Source: Pegoplata infirma
Taxonomy: Eukaryota > Arthropoda > Insecta > Diptera > Anthomyiidae
Direction of reading: 5' to 3'
Assembly (NCBI GenBank): GCA_963921195.1
Contig: OY992537.1
Span: forward strand, 36,678,808 to 36,742,807
DNA length: 64,000 bases
The position numbers and the translations under genes were made by a program. A model generated the notes under the pieces. That model searched no databases, was not told where the DNA came from, and saw only the letters and a program-made list of their open reading frames with translations. Positions 42,711 to 54,084 of the stretch are shown piece by piece. Within the stretch, counting starts at the first letter, position 1, and every line of letters begins with the position of its first letter.

Positions 42711-43900
42711 TTATACCCTCCACTCTAGTGATAGAGGGTATATATAAGTTTGTCATTCCGTTTGTAACACCTCGAAATATTGGTCTAGGACCCCATAAAG
42801 TATATATATTCATGATCCTCGATCGCTTTTAAGACGATCTAGCGATGTCCGTCCGTCCGTCCGTCCGTCCGTCCGTCTGTCCGTCTGTCTGTCTGTCTGT
42901 TGAAAACACGCTAACTTTTGAAAGACTTTACGGAGGCTCTTGAAGTTTGGCATATATGTTGGACATTTACCTGGTCAGGTTGGTATTGCAATCCAGCGAA
43001 ATCGGTCCAGTGGTTCAAAAGTTATAAGCAAGTGAGTGAATTTCGGCAAGGGATTTTCTGGAATTTACGAGATAAAACACACTGTAACTTTCGAACGGCA
43101 ACTCTGAGGGTGCTGAAGTGTGGCATATATATTTACCGTTCCTCTGGTCCGGTTCGTTTTAAATTTCAGCCAAATCGGTACGGCGGTTCAAAAGTTATTA
43201 GCAAAACCGTAAATTTCAGATTAGTTCACCTTAAATTCACGTGTTGAAAACCCGTTAAACATGTTTTAAAAACATTTGTAAGTCAGAAAAATATTTTAAA
43301 AGGTATTTTTGTCACACAAAAATATTTTTACACTAAACCAAAAAAAAAATACACTTAAAAAAAAGTGTACACTCAAAAAAATTTTACACTCAAAAAAAAA
43401 TTGGTAAATTATTTTTTTTTTTTTTTTTAAAAAATTAACAAAAAGTTTTTTTACACTTAAACAAAAAAAAAAAAAATACACTCAAAAAAAATTTTACACT
43501 CAAAAAAAAAATTTGTATTTTTTTCAAAAATTAATAAAAAAAGTTTTTTTACAGAAAATAAAATATTTCTAACCAAAAAAAAGTTTACACATAAAAAAAA
43601 AATTTTACACTCAAAAAAAAAATTGGTCAATTATTTTTTTTTATTTTTCAAAAATTAACAAAAAAAGTTTTTTTTACACTAAAACAAAAAAAAAATACAC
43701 TCAAAAAAAATTTTACACTCAAAAAAAAAAATTAGTATTTTTTTTTTTTAAAAATTAATAAAAAAAAGTTTTTTTACAGAAAGTAAAATATTTCAAACCA
43801 AAAATTTTTTTTCACGTTAGAAAATTTACTATCACTTAAAAAGGGCATTGTGGAGGGTATTCATAGATTCGGCCAAGTCGAATTTAACTTTTCTACTTGT
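42711..43900 (-). mobile_element. mini-me-like element with the longest GTCY tract
   Basis: In minus orientation it begins CAAGTAGAAAAGTT (near 43900) and ends GGAGGGTATAA (42711). The GTCY microsatellite occupies about 42847-42900 (pure GTCC and GTCT units). Paired AACTTTTGAACC blocks lie near 43015 and 43190, and 43310-43820 is an expanded TTTACACTCAAAAAAA simple repeat with ~17-25-bp spacing. A 109-codon open frame across 42918-43247 is the element's conserved non-coding body, not a gene. Confidence 0.75.
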
Positions 43901-44400
43901 TTTTAGAGCAAGTAGTTTTTTTGAAAAATAATTTTACATAGAAAATTTTTTTGTGATTACCATAGAATACATTCAAGAATCTGTTGAACCAACAACTCTA
44001 AACTTTGATCTAAGTAATGGATTAAAGTGGTTTGATTTGCCTCAAATTAAGTTTAAATAAAAGTTTGTCTGAAGCTTTATGAAATAGTGAATGGAAAAAA
44101 ATTTCGAGATGTTTTTTAAAAATTTCTTGAACGGGAGAAGAGCCAATTTTGAAATTTTTTTACAAATCTCAAACTACAATATCTCTAAAATCTTTAGACC
44201 GGTTTCAGAATTTTTTTTGTACTAGTCGAATAGCCTGTCCCTGTCAGGCGGAATACCAAATCACTTTTCCCAATAGTTCTAATTTTCTACCAAACTTTAT
44301 AAAAAATTATGTTTGTGCTTCAAAAATTTAATATTGCTAGATTGAGTTACATCAATATATTTCCAAAACTGGAAAAAAATTTAATGAGTGTAAAAGGTTG
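43901..44400. other. Non-coding, no gene seen
   Basis: A+T-rich; no motif recognised. Confidence 0.4.
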
Positions 44401-44402
44401 TA

Positions 44403-44680
44403 CACTCAAAAAATAATGTTAGTAAAATCAAATGAAAATGTCAGTTAAAATAACTACTTTGTAAGTTGTTTTGGGGTCAACTACTTTTTCAACTTACAAT
44501 GTTAGTTATTTTAACTGACAAAAAACAACTGACTTATGTAGTAAAAATTACACATTTGTAGTCAAAACAACTAATATGTAGTAAAAATTATATAAACAAT
44601 ATATATTTTTTTTCAAAAAATTGTTCAGAAAAAAAATTGAAGACCAAATTTTTTCCAAGTTTTTTTCCAAAAAATCCGGC
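44403..44680 (+). mobile_element. Truncated AACTAC-rich TA MITE
   Basis: After TA (44401-44402) it starts CACTCAAAAAATAATGTTAG and follows the 14524-15090 element through the AACTAC-rich part to a poly-T stretch near 44660, then stops. The right end is absent. Confidence 0.7.
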
Positions 44681-45800
44681 TTTGTATTTTAAGCTTTTAA
44701 GTCCATCAATGAGATTCAAAAGGTGCTGGATACACAAAAAATAAGAGAAAAACAAAAAAAATAAATTATATATACAGAAAATAGATATAAATAAATTTAC
44801 CACGCCCTTTGCCTTTCTTATTCTCCACCCATACACTGGATATCGAAAATCCAGGTACGTGTTGATCTTCCCCATGAAACCTTCTATATACATGCCAATT
44901 TTCATCTTCCTTAGTCATTGGGGGTCTTCAAATTAGTTAAAATATTAAAAAACCCAATTTTTCCACGCTCTTTTATATTTTAATTCTCCGTCCACAGTCG
45001 AGAAATTTTAAATCCGATTACTTTAGGATATACTACATCGTTAGGACTATACGCTATGCATATTCCGCTTCCTTTGGGGGCTTCAAAAGAAGTTAAAATA
45101 TTAAAAATCAAAATTTTGTCACTCCCCATTTTCCTTTTAATTCACCGACCACAGTCCAAAAATTTAAAATTCGCTAGGAAACTTTCAGCTTCCTAAGTTA
45201 TTAGAGGACTTTAAAATAAGCAAAAATGTCAATTTTTATCTTCATAGGTCATTGGGGGTCTTCAAATTAGTTAAAATATTAAAAAACACAATTTTGACAC
45301 TCCCCATTTTTTTCTTAATTCTCCTACCACAGTCTAAAAAATTTAAATCCTATTACTTCAGGATATGCTTCATTGTTAGAACTAAATGTTATGCAGTTTT
45401 CCGCTTCCTAAGTAATTTGGGGGCTTCAAAAGAAGTAAAAATGTTTAAAAAATCCCAATTTTGCCACGACACTTTTCCCCTTAATTCTCCGCCCACATTG
45501 CGAAAATTTTAAATCCGACTACTTGGGAATATGCGCCATCGTTAGGACTATATTCTAGGAAATTTTCAGCTTCCTAAGTCATTTGGGGGCTTTAAATTAA
45601 GGAAAAATGTCAAAAAATTGAATTTTGCCACGCCCACTTTTCCGCTTATTTCTCCGCCCACAGGCAAAAAATCGAAAACCCGGCTACGTTAGGATCTGCG
45701 CAAGGTGGTTTACTATATGCATGCCAATTTTCAGCTTTGTAGCTAATCAGTGGGCTTCAAAAAGCTCTGGATAGACAAAAAAAGAGGAACACACAAATAG
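44681..45800 (+). repeat. ~175-bp tandem repeat (TTTTGCCACGCCCAC family)
   Basis: About six units share CTTCCTAAGT, ATTTGGGGGCTTCAAA, TTTTGCCACGCCCACTTTT and CTCCGCCCACAG words. Clear unit starts are near 45070, 45188, 45406 and 45568. GCCACGCCCAC-type blocks also occur in Drosophila DINE-1-related repeats, so a DINE origin is likely. No ORF. Confidence 0.65.
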
Positions 45801-45811
45801 GGAAATTATAT

Positions 45812-48417
45812 ATATCATTGAAAACACGAGAAATCAATAGAAAACGCAATAAATCTGGACTTAGGTTCTCCGATTAACTTTATATTATGAACACGGATAC
45901 TCTATGGAGCAATTTGGATATTTGCATTTAGAGTTTAAAAAAAAATTAAAAACTCGCGATTTTATTAGCGTTTTAAATTTTTCAAAAATTGAAAAAAAAA
46001 AAAAGCAAAATGTAGTCAACTTTAAAGTGCTATATTTCCTAAAGTATAAATCGGATTTCAATTCTGTTCAACGCATTCGAAAGGTATACTCGTCTTCTTT
46101 ATAACTAATATTTTCTAAAGAAAAAATTGTGTCTAAAAATGCAGTTTTAAGACAAATGCAATTTTGAAATGCATTTTTCAGAACTTACTACATCTTTGAT
46201 TTTAAAAAAACCAACATTATTGAAAAGATTGAAGTTTTTACATTAAATATAGCTAACAAATACTTTGGGACACGCATTCGTGCTATTTTTAACGATTTTA
46301 TAAAAAATATCTTACTAAATTTTTTATATAAAATGTTCAAAAAAATTACTTTTATTTAGTATATTAAATTCTGTATTATTGTCGAAATTTTTTCAAAAAG
46401 TATTCCACTTCAATAACACCGCTCAAAACTCATTTTCCGGTTTGAATTCTGCTGATCAATTTTAGACTTTAATTTCCTGATTCCAAATCTGTTCTCCAAA
46501 TTTTTCCATCACGTCCAGATTTTTAGTTATTCATGGTTGAAAATGCGAAAAATTACGATTTTTGCATTTCTTGACATCCTGCACAGCAGCCATTGAGTGG
46601 AATACAAATCTGGTATAAAGCGCAAAAGTATAATTTGTCTTTGATCTCCAACATAGAAAACAATTTGTTTCTAATTATTGCGTTTGGTTGGGTTACACTT
46701 GCGTTTTAAAATGACTCTGTTAAAATTATAATTTTTGTAAAAAAGATAAGGTAGATAGATACCTTAGTTTTTTTTTTGATTTTTTTCAAAGAAAAACTAA
46801 AAAATAAATATTTTGCAAATTTAAGTTTTCTGTGTTATTTTTCGTACATACCGGAAGAGATTTTTAATGGGTTTAAAAGTCTATAAGAAAGAATAAACTT
46901 TTGCCTAAATTTTGAGCTCATCACAGTAAAGATTGCTCATCTGGTTTTTGTTTTAGAGCCTTTAAAATATGGTGCTTTTTCTAATTTTTTTCACAGTGTT
47001 TTTTTAAAATACATGTTTGGCCAATAATTGTACAACAACTTCAAATTTTTTTGAGATCATAGTTCAATTCTACTTTAACGCTTTATGCCAGATTTTTATT
47101 CCACCCAGTAGCTGCTGTGCAAGCTTTCAAAAAATGCAAAAATCGCGTTTTTCGCTATAAATGAATATTTTTGGCCATATTTTAAGTTTTAGTTTTAGCT
47201 TATTTTTCGATTTTTTATGAACTTTTTGGACACCTTTAATTTTTTTCGAGGTCTATTTTGGAACCGAAATACTTGTCCGACCAAAATGATTCTTTTTCGC
47301 CAATAAGCTAACAAAGTAAAAAATCATTAAATAAAAAATTAAAATCGATACAAAATGTGGAGATTTTTTCATAAAAGTAAAAATGCACTATTTTTACATT
47401 TATTTTTATAATTTTAAGTGCCTATTTTTATAGTTTTTAGTGCATATTTTACGGGTTTTTAATGCGTATTTTAGGCGCCTAAAACATAGGTTTTTAGTGA
47501 ATTAAGGTCCTGTCCCTGTTCATGAGTAATTTTTTGATATCTCGCTAAAATTTTTTGACGTCTGACTGCGATTTTTTCAAAAACGGCTTCGGTGAAGATT
47601 TTAATTTAAATATAATAGTAGTCACCCCAGATTTAAAATCAAGAAAGACATTTACGAAAACTTAAATGCATCACGTAAACTAAATGCATCTTAAAAATTC
47701 TAATTGAAATACATTGCCTTAAAAAATCTTATTTTAAAACTGATAATTTTAGAAAACACAGTTAAATCTGTAAACAACTTTTTAAGACATTTAAATGCGA
47801 TACTTACTTTTATTAACGAAGATTATTGAAGTGGAATACTTTTTGAAAAAATTTCTACAATAATACAAAATTTTAAAATACTAAATAAAATAAATTTTTT
47901 TGAACTTTTTATATGAAAAATTTAGTAAGATATTTTTCATAAAATCGTTAAAAATAGCACGAATGCGTGTCCCAAAGTATTTGTTAGCTATATTTAATGT
48001 AAAAACTTCAATCTTTTCAATAATGTTGGTTTTTTTAAAATCGAAGATGTAGTAAGTTCTGAAAAATGCATTTCAAAATTGCATTTGTCTTAAAACTACA
48101 TTTTTAGACACAATTTTTTCTTTAAAAAATATTAGTTATAAAGAAGACGAGTATACCTTTCGAATGCGTTGAACAGAATTGAAATCCGATATATACTTTA
48201 GGAAATATAGCTCTTTAAAGTTGACTACATTTTGATTTTTTTTCATTTTTTGAAGAATTAAAAACGCTAATAAAATCGCGAGTTTTTAATTTTTTTTTTA
48301 ACTTTAAATGCAAAAGCCAAAATGGCTCCATAGAGTATCCGTGTGCATAATATAAAGTTAATCGGAGTACCTAAGTCCAGTTTTGTGGCGATCTCTCATG
48401 TTTTCAATGATATAGAT
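45812..48417. mobile_element. 2.6-kb palindrome with an inner palindrome
   Basis: Outer arms about 45812-46420 and 47820-48417 (for example TCTCCGATTAACTTTATATT at 45868 and its complement near 48350; CGAAAGGTATACTCGTCTTC at 46079 and its complement near 48146). Between them lies a second palindrome, about 46540-47150, with its own arms (GCATTTCTTGACATCCTGCACAG-like words and the partner CTGTGCAAGCTTTCAAAAAATGC). Termini are not sharp; both outer ends carry ATATCATTGAAAACA and its complement. No transposase. Confidence 0.65.
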
Positions 48418-50028
48418 TCGTATTTAGTATGACAAATACGATTCGGGGACACTAGTTAGTAGTGTGCTGTGATGCAAATGCACATCATTCGATATGGGGA
48501 AGTACAGACACAAATGATAGAGGCGAATCACCTTTGGAGTTTTTGTTAAGCACTAACCTGTATATTTGTAACAAGTGTAGTGAACCAACTTTCGTTACAA
48601 GTTCGCGGCAAGAGCTTCTTGACGTAACACTTGTATCAACTACATTGTCTGATTGAATTGATGACTGGAGAGTTTTGGAAGACCATTCTTTCTCAGATCA
48701 TCGCTACATTGAGTTTTTACTCAGGGAGCGTGCCCCGGTTGAGACAGTCTCAAGAAATCTGAGGAGAACAAACTGGGTTAAATTTAGGAAGACTTTTTCT
48801 TTGCTCCGCATAGTTTGGCGGAAATTAACTGTCTGGTTGACCATATTACAAATGTTTGTAATAGGTGCCTAGATGCGTCTTGCCCTTCTGCAAAGTCTAG
48901 AGGGAAAAAAAGCCACCTTGGTGGTCAAATAAGTTGCAGACGAGCAGAGATTCCTGCAGAAAGCTCTTTAATAAGGCTAAACTTTCAAGAGCGGACGAGG
49001 ACTGGTCTGCATACAGGCTGCAGCTTAAGTGTTATAAGAAGATGGTCAGAAATGCAATATGTGATTCTTGGAAAAACTTCTGTGGAAACATAGAAGACGT
49101 TTCTGAGGCATCCAGGCTGCGCAAGGGTCTGGCTTCTTCTCCTTGCACCCTGGGATACCTGAAAGATCCTAATGGGGTGTGGTCTTCATCCAGTGGAGTG
49201 TCGCTGGATCTCCTTTTACTTAAACACACATTTTCCGGGCAATTCCATGACGCCGTTTCAAGCTTTGGAACGTTCTGACGCTTAAGCATCTGAAATTGCT
49301 TCGGAAATAATAAATATGCCAACATTAATCTAGGCGATAAAAAGCTTCAGGCGCTATAAATCCCCGGGACCTGATGGTATAATCCCAGCTGAGATGCAGC
49401 AAGTGTCGGACTATATAGCCCCGTTGCTGTATATTCTATACACAGCATGCATCAACTGGTCGTATATTCCTTTAAAATGGAGGGATACCACAGTCGTTTT
49501 TATCCCAAAGGCTGGGAAAAGTTCCCACACAGCTCCGAAGGATTTCAGACCAATTAGTCTGTCTTCATTTTTGTTTAAGACAATGGAACGAATGATAGAC
49601 TCATATTTGCGTAGAGTGATTGACCCGAGGTTGCTTTCGACAAAGCAACATGCATACAGCAAGGGTAGATCAACGGAAACAGCTCTTAATGAGCTTGTTG
49701 GTACCATCGAGAGATCACTTTCGGTAAAGGAGTACACTATGGTGGCCTTCCTTGATATAGAGGGGGCTTTTAATAATGTCATCCCAGACTCGATAATTTT
49801 GGCATTGTCTGATCTGGAAGTAAAGCGTGGGATCGTTTTAATGGTGGAAAACCTACTTGCCAACAGACGTATAACGTCTGAATTGGGAGTGTCCGTCATA
49901 TCTCGATTTGCCAATAGGGGCACACCACAAGGAGCTGTGTAAGATTCCTGCTTTTGATCCTATTTCTCTGGACGGCACTGAAATCACCTTCTCAGATGGA
50001 GCCAAGTATCTTGGGGTAATTCTGGTTA

Positions 50029-50798
50029 CACAGAAAGAATTAAAAACGAAAGTCAATCAACAAAAACGCGGATTCAATTAATTTTTTAATTGAAACTCCT
50101 CCGATAAAGAAAATTGTTATATCAATCATCAAATTGTAGGTGATTAATTGATTTTTTTTTCAATCAATCACTTTTCCGATTTTGATAAAAAATTTGATCA
50201 ATTTTTTATTTGAAGTCAATTAAAATAATGATTGATTTAACAAATGAACTTTAAGCTTATGGAAAAATTATGAAGAAATTCATATATTTTGATTTCCGAC
50301 AATAAAAAAAGTAAAACCCTACACACAAAAAAAAAAAAAATTTACCAAGTACTTGGGGGGATATGCGTTTTTAAAGTTTTTTGCATATATTATGCAAAAA
50401 ATAGCATCAATTTACCAAGTTTTTGCTTGTTTCTGATAAAAATTTAGAAAATATTCATAAGAGTATTTAACCTTGTGTAATTTTACAAACCTTAACCAAA
50501 ATTATGCAAAAACTTGGTAAAATGTTGCAAAATTTTTCATAATTTATGTTAAAAACTTTAAAAACGCATATCCCCCCAAGTTATTGGTAAAATATTTTTT
50601 TGTGTGTAGTATAAAGTATGTTTTTGAATTAATGTATTCAAATAAATTGAAGCGAAAAAAAATCAGGTATTTTGAAAATTTGTAATTTGATAGTTAAAGA
50701 AAATAACAAAAATGTTGATCAAAAGATTAATTGACTCCTTTAAATTTTGTTGATCAATAGATTTAATTGAAAATTTTTAGCCGATTATTTTTTGTGTG
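50029..50798. mobile_element. TA-flanked MITE, CACAGAAAG family, inside retrotransposon
   Basis: Starts CACAGAAAGAATTAAAAACG and ends TTTTTTGTGTG, with TA on both sides (50027-50028 and 50799-50800). Homologous to 6262-6773. Removing it with one TA gives KYLGVILV joined to RKLNFRRNIE in one frame, which confirms the boundaries. A second MITE (50322-50606) is nested inside. Confidence 0.88.
50322..50606. mobile_element. TA-flanked palindromic MITE, 285 bp, nested in a MITE
   Basis: Ends CACACAAAAAAA and TTTTTTTGTGTG, with TA at 50320-50321 and 50607-50608. The inner arms share ACTTGGGGGGATATGCGTTT and its complement near 50565. The family member at 6262-6773 lacks it at the matching position (about 6560). 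Confidence 0.88.
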
Positions 50799-52253
50799 TA
50801 GGAAGTTGAATTTCAGGCGTAATATTGAGGAACGGGTGAGAAAAGCAACGATTGCTTTATATTCCTGTAAAAGGGGCCATTGGAAAACTATGGGGTTTTG
50901 GCCCTCAAGTCGTTCATGGGATCTATACAGCAGTGGTGCGTCCAATTTTGCTGTATGGAATCATTGTCTGGTGGCCTGCTTTAGAAACAAAAGCGAACTG
51001 TGTCTTTACCATGAAGGTACAGATAATGGCGTCGATGTGCATCACTGGTGCTTTTCGTACTACACCTACAGCTGCATTAGAAATCCTCCTTCACCTGATA
51101 CCATTGGACATATTGGGTAGGCAGTATGCGGCTGCGTCGGCAATTAGACTTAATAGCACGCTGCAATGGAGGAGTAGCTATTGTGGCCATAGCGCTATCT
51201 TGAAGAAGATAACAACACCACAAAACGTGGACTGTGCTCCCTCTTTGAGCCAATTTAAGCGCCACTTTACCACTATGATACCATCCAGGGAGTCTTGGAT
51301 GGGGAACATTCCGGGTAGTGGAATCACCAAAAATTTTTACACATATGGATCGAGGCTGCACGAACAAGTGGGCTTTGGAGTCTATTCGGAAGAGCTTGGA
51401 TTGAGCCTGGCTCGAAGATTGCCAGATCATTGCAGTGTTTACCAGGCAGAGATGCTGGCAATAAAGGAAGTGGCTGACTGGTTGAGCTGCAATGTCTTGT
51501 CTACAACCGCAGTCAACATCTATACTGACAGTCAAGCCGCGGTCAAGTTCCTGGATTTAATGTTTCTGAAAACAAGATCTGCCCTTAACTGCCGCACGTC
51601 TTTAAATTAGATGGCCAAGCAGTTTAACATACGACTCATATGGGTCCCAGGGCACAGAGACATTCCAGGGAATTGCAAAGCCGATGAGCTTGCAAGACTA
51701 GTAACTACCTTACAGGTTCCAACAGAATTGGAATGTGTTGATATGCCTCTAGAAACTTGCAAGCAAAACCTACGGCTTTGCTCTGCGACGGAAACTAATC
51801 AAAGATGGGCAAGACTGATTTTGCCTTCTCTTAATCAGGGGCGCACAAGTGAGCTGATATCGCTTCCAAGAGGAGAGATTTTGACGGTGGTTTCTATAAT
51901 TACCGGACACTGTCTTATAGGGAAGCACGCAGAGCGGTTAAATGTGCCGTCGAATGACTTTTCCCGAAGTTGCATGGATGAAGAGGAGTTGGAAACACTT
52001 TATTTGTCATTGCCCGGTACTTTCTGGTCAGAGACTTGCTTCACTGGGATCTAGGGAGCTATACGATCTTTCTGATTTGTCGGATGTCAAAATTCAACAT
52101 CTAAGGAGTCTCATAAGAAGCTCAAACTGGTTTAACGACCGGGACTAGTAGGGAAACCTATTACTGTTCCGTGATATCACAATGGACCTCAGGGTCTACG
52201 TATGTTGACGTAAAACGTCAGCAGCCACTTACAACCTTACCTAACCTAACCTA

Positions 52254-53268
52254 GTATTTGATCCGACCCAGACAATGAAAATTTAATTTACTCATCTTTG
52301 TTTCAACAATTTTCACGATTATATCCTGCTATTTTAGCAGAATTTCGTGTTTTTTTTTTTTTTTGGTTAACAAAAATAAATTGATATTTATTTTTAAGTC
52401 TTTTGACACAAAATTTTTTTTAATTCCTGTGAACCAAAATGTTATGAAACTTTGATTGCAGAGAACAAGCTTCACAATAATTTTCACTTAACTTGTTCTG
52501 AATAATTATAGTGTAATAGTGTATGGTTACCGAAGAACCTGTTCCAGAACAAGTGTTGTCAGAATCGGTTCTGAAAAATTTTCCTGGAATTATATCCCAA
52601 AGTGCCTTTACATTCTCAAAAGTTTTCATAAACCAAAATTCCCAAACTCCATCAGCACAAAACTTAATTCCCAAACTCCATCAGCTAAAACTATAATATA
52701 ATTTACAGGAGAAGAATTAAATTTCTATGTGCATGTGTTGGCCATTAACAATCAAATTTAGCATCATAAAACTACCGCTTATTTTATATTACCAGTAATT
52801 TTTTTTTTTTTTTTTGTAAAACAAATATACATGGACCAAACAACTAACCGAAAGATGGACAGACAGACGGATGGACAGAGACAAACGAAGTTAGACAAAT
52901 ATTCAAACATTTACTATGGCCTGTTATTAGTAGAGTATATGTTCACTTTTTTTATTCATTTGCTACTTACATTCGACTATTACTAACGCCATAATAACAA
53001 ACAATAATTGTTGAGGATATGATCTTTTGCCAAATCCAATGAAAAAAAAAACAGCCAACCAACCAAAAAAATAATACACAGGAAAATAAACATACATACT
53101 TTTTTATTTTGTATATTAATTTACAAATGTGGCAATTACAAACTGTCATGATTTGTATACCCACTATGATACCACTATAGCCATCGCCATACCAAATGAT
53201 ATTAACGTTACTATTAGAAATTTTTATAAGCCAAACCATGGGTTGTGTAGTTTTATGTTCAAAAATAG
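52254..53268. other. Mostly non-coding; short GTCY-type tract
   Basis: GATGGACAGACAGACGGATG (about 52854-52873) is a GTCY-type tract of a decayed mini-me relative; no ends seen. TCCCAAACTCCATCAGC is repeated 33 bp apart at about 52635 and 52668. Confidence 0.45.
52523..52696 (+). CDS. Small open frame, 57 codons, unrecognised
   Basis: Starts ATG at 52523 (MVTEEPVPEQVLSESVLK...) and ends TAA at 52694-52696. Its composition (Glu, Val, Pro, Ser, Gln) is unlike the Lys/Phe/Asn frames elsewhere in the window. Upstream codons are stops, so any exon would start near here. There is no homology I recognise and no promoter or splice evidence. It contains the imperfect CCCAAACTCCATCAGC repeat, so it may be fortuitous. 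Confidence 0.15.
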   Translation: MVTEEPVPEQVLSESVLKNFPGIISQSAFTFSKVFINQNSQTPSAQNLIPKLHQLKL

Positions 53269-53270
53269 TA

Positions 53271-54082
53271 CACTCAAAATAATAATTTTTTCACGTTTTT
53301 GATTAACCAATTTCATTAAAAATTATTTAAAAAAAAAAATTTTAACAAATATTCGAAGTTTAAAAAAATTTTTTAAAAATATCAGTGATGCCAACTTTTT
53401 ACAAGCAAAACGCACAAAACAGTGACTCAAAAAGCGCTAAATTTGAATAAAGTAAAAAGCGCTAAAAAATTATTTTGAATTTAACGGTTTTAATATAAAT
53501 TTTTATGAAATCATCAGGCCAATTTGAAGAATACGTCTAAAAAATTGCTAAAAAAAAAAATTTTAAACTATGTAAATCTGTTCTGGTTTTTATTATAAAC
53601 AACATTTTTTTTTTTTTTTTTAATTTTTAACAAATTTTTACATTTATATGGATGTACTACAACAATTACGTGAAAAATATTGAATTTAGACTGTTATTAG
53701 GACGTTTCTGTTTTAAAATATGCATTTTTTCTCAAAGTGATTAGTTGTAGAAAGAAAGCGCTAAAGGCGCTAAATGAAAAAGTGAAAACGCGCCAGTTTA
53801 GCGCCTTTTTTTAGAACGCGCTAGGTTTAAAAAATGCGCTTTTTGGGTGGTCAAAAAAGCGATAAATCTAGCGCGAAAAGCGCTAAGTTGGCATCCCCGA
53901 AAAATAATTTATATTAAAAAAATTATATTTTGAGAAAAATTATTAAAAAAAAAATTTAAAATAAAAAAAAAATAATTTTAGTACTTAAATCCCCAGCATC
54001 TATTGCAGCCTAGATATCTAGGATATTTTCAACTGGCTCATCAGATTATTTTCCTAATTTAACAAAATTTTTATTTCGAGTG
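53271..54082. mobile_element. TA-flanked MITE with nested hAT MITE
   Basis: Starts CACTCAAAATAATAATTTT and ends AAAATTTTTATTTCGAGTG, with TA at 53269-53270 and 54083-54084. About 295 bp remain when the nested element and its duplication (53383-53907) are removed. Confidence 0.7.
53383..53899. mobile_element. hAT-like MITE rich in AGCGCTAAA, 517 bp
   Basis: Ends CAGTGATGCCAACTT and AAGTTGGCATCCCCG (13 of 15 matching). The flanks AAAAATAT (53375-53382) and AAAAATAA (53900-53907) match at 7 of 8. Both subterminal parts have many AGCGCTAAA or complementary words (about 53434, 53458, 53758, 53817, 53879), probably transposase-binding repeats by analogy with hAT elements. Confidence 0.75.
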
Positions 54083-54084
54083 TA

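Larger units (their letters stand above)
48455..52253 (+). pseudogene. LOA/R1-like non-LTR retrotransposon, ORF2 from mid-endonuclease to 3' end
   Basis: Endonuclease end: CDANAHHSIWG (48462), LLDVTLVS, then SDHRYIEF after a nonsense TGA near 48655. Frameshifts occur near 48805, 48905 (in an A-run before PPWWSNKLQ) and 49270. Reverse transcriptase: SPGPDGIIPAEM, FRPISLSSFLFKTMERM, AFLDIEGAFNNV (motif A) and RGTPQGAV (motif B, to 49939). The next codons jump to KIPAFDP, so the YADD motif C region is deleted. After a MITE (50029-50798) it continues with LNFRRNIEERV, the RNase H domain (first Asp changed: TYGS instead of TDGS; AEMLAIKE, YTDSQAAV and GNCKADELAR kept), and the C-terminal GHCLIGKHAERL...C motif with a frameshift near 52017. 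Stop at 52146-52148; tail CCTTACCTAACCTAACCTA. Dead copy; 5' truncated. Confidence 0.88.

Noticed and set aside
48410..52265. Target duplication GTATTT for the large retrotransposon copy
   Set aside because: GTATTT appears near both ends, but it is short, A+T-rich, and the left junction is not defined.
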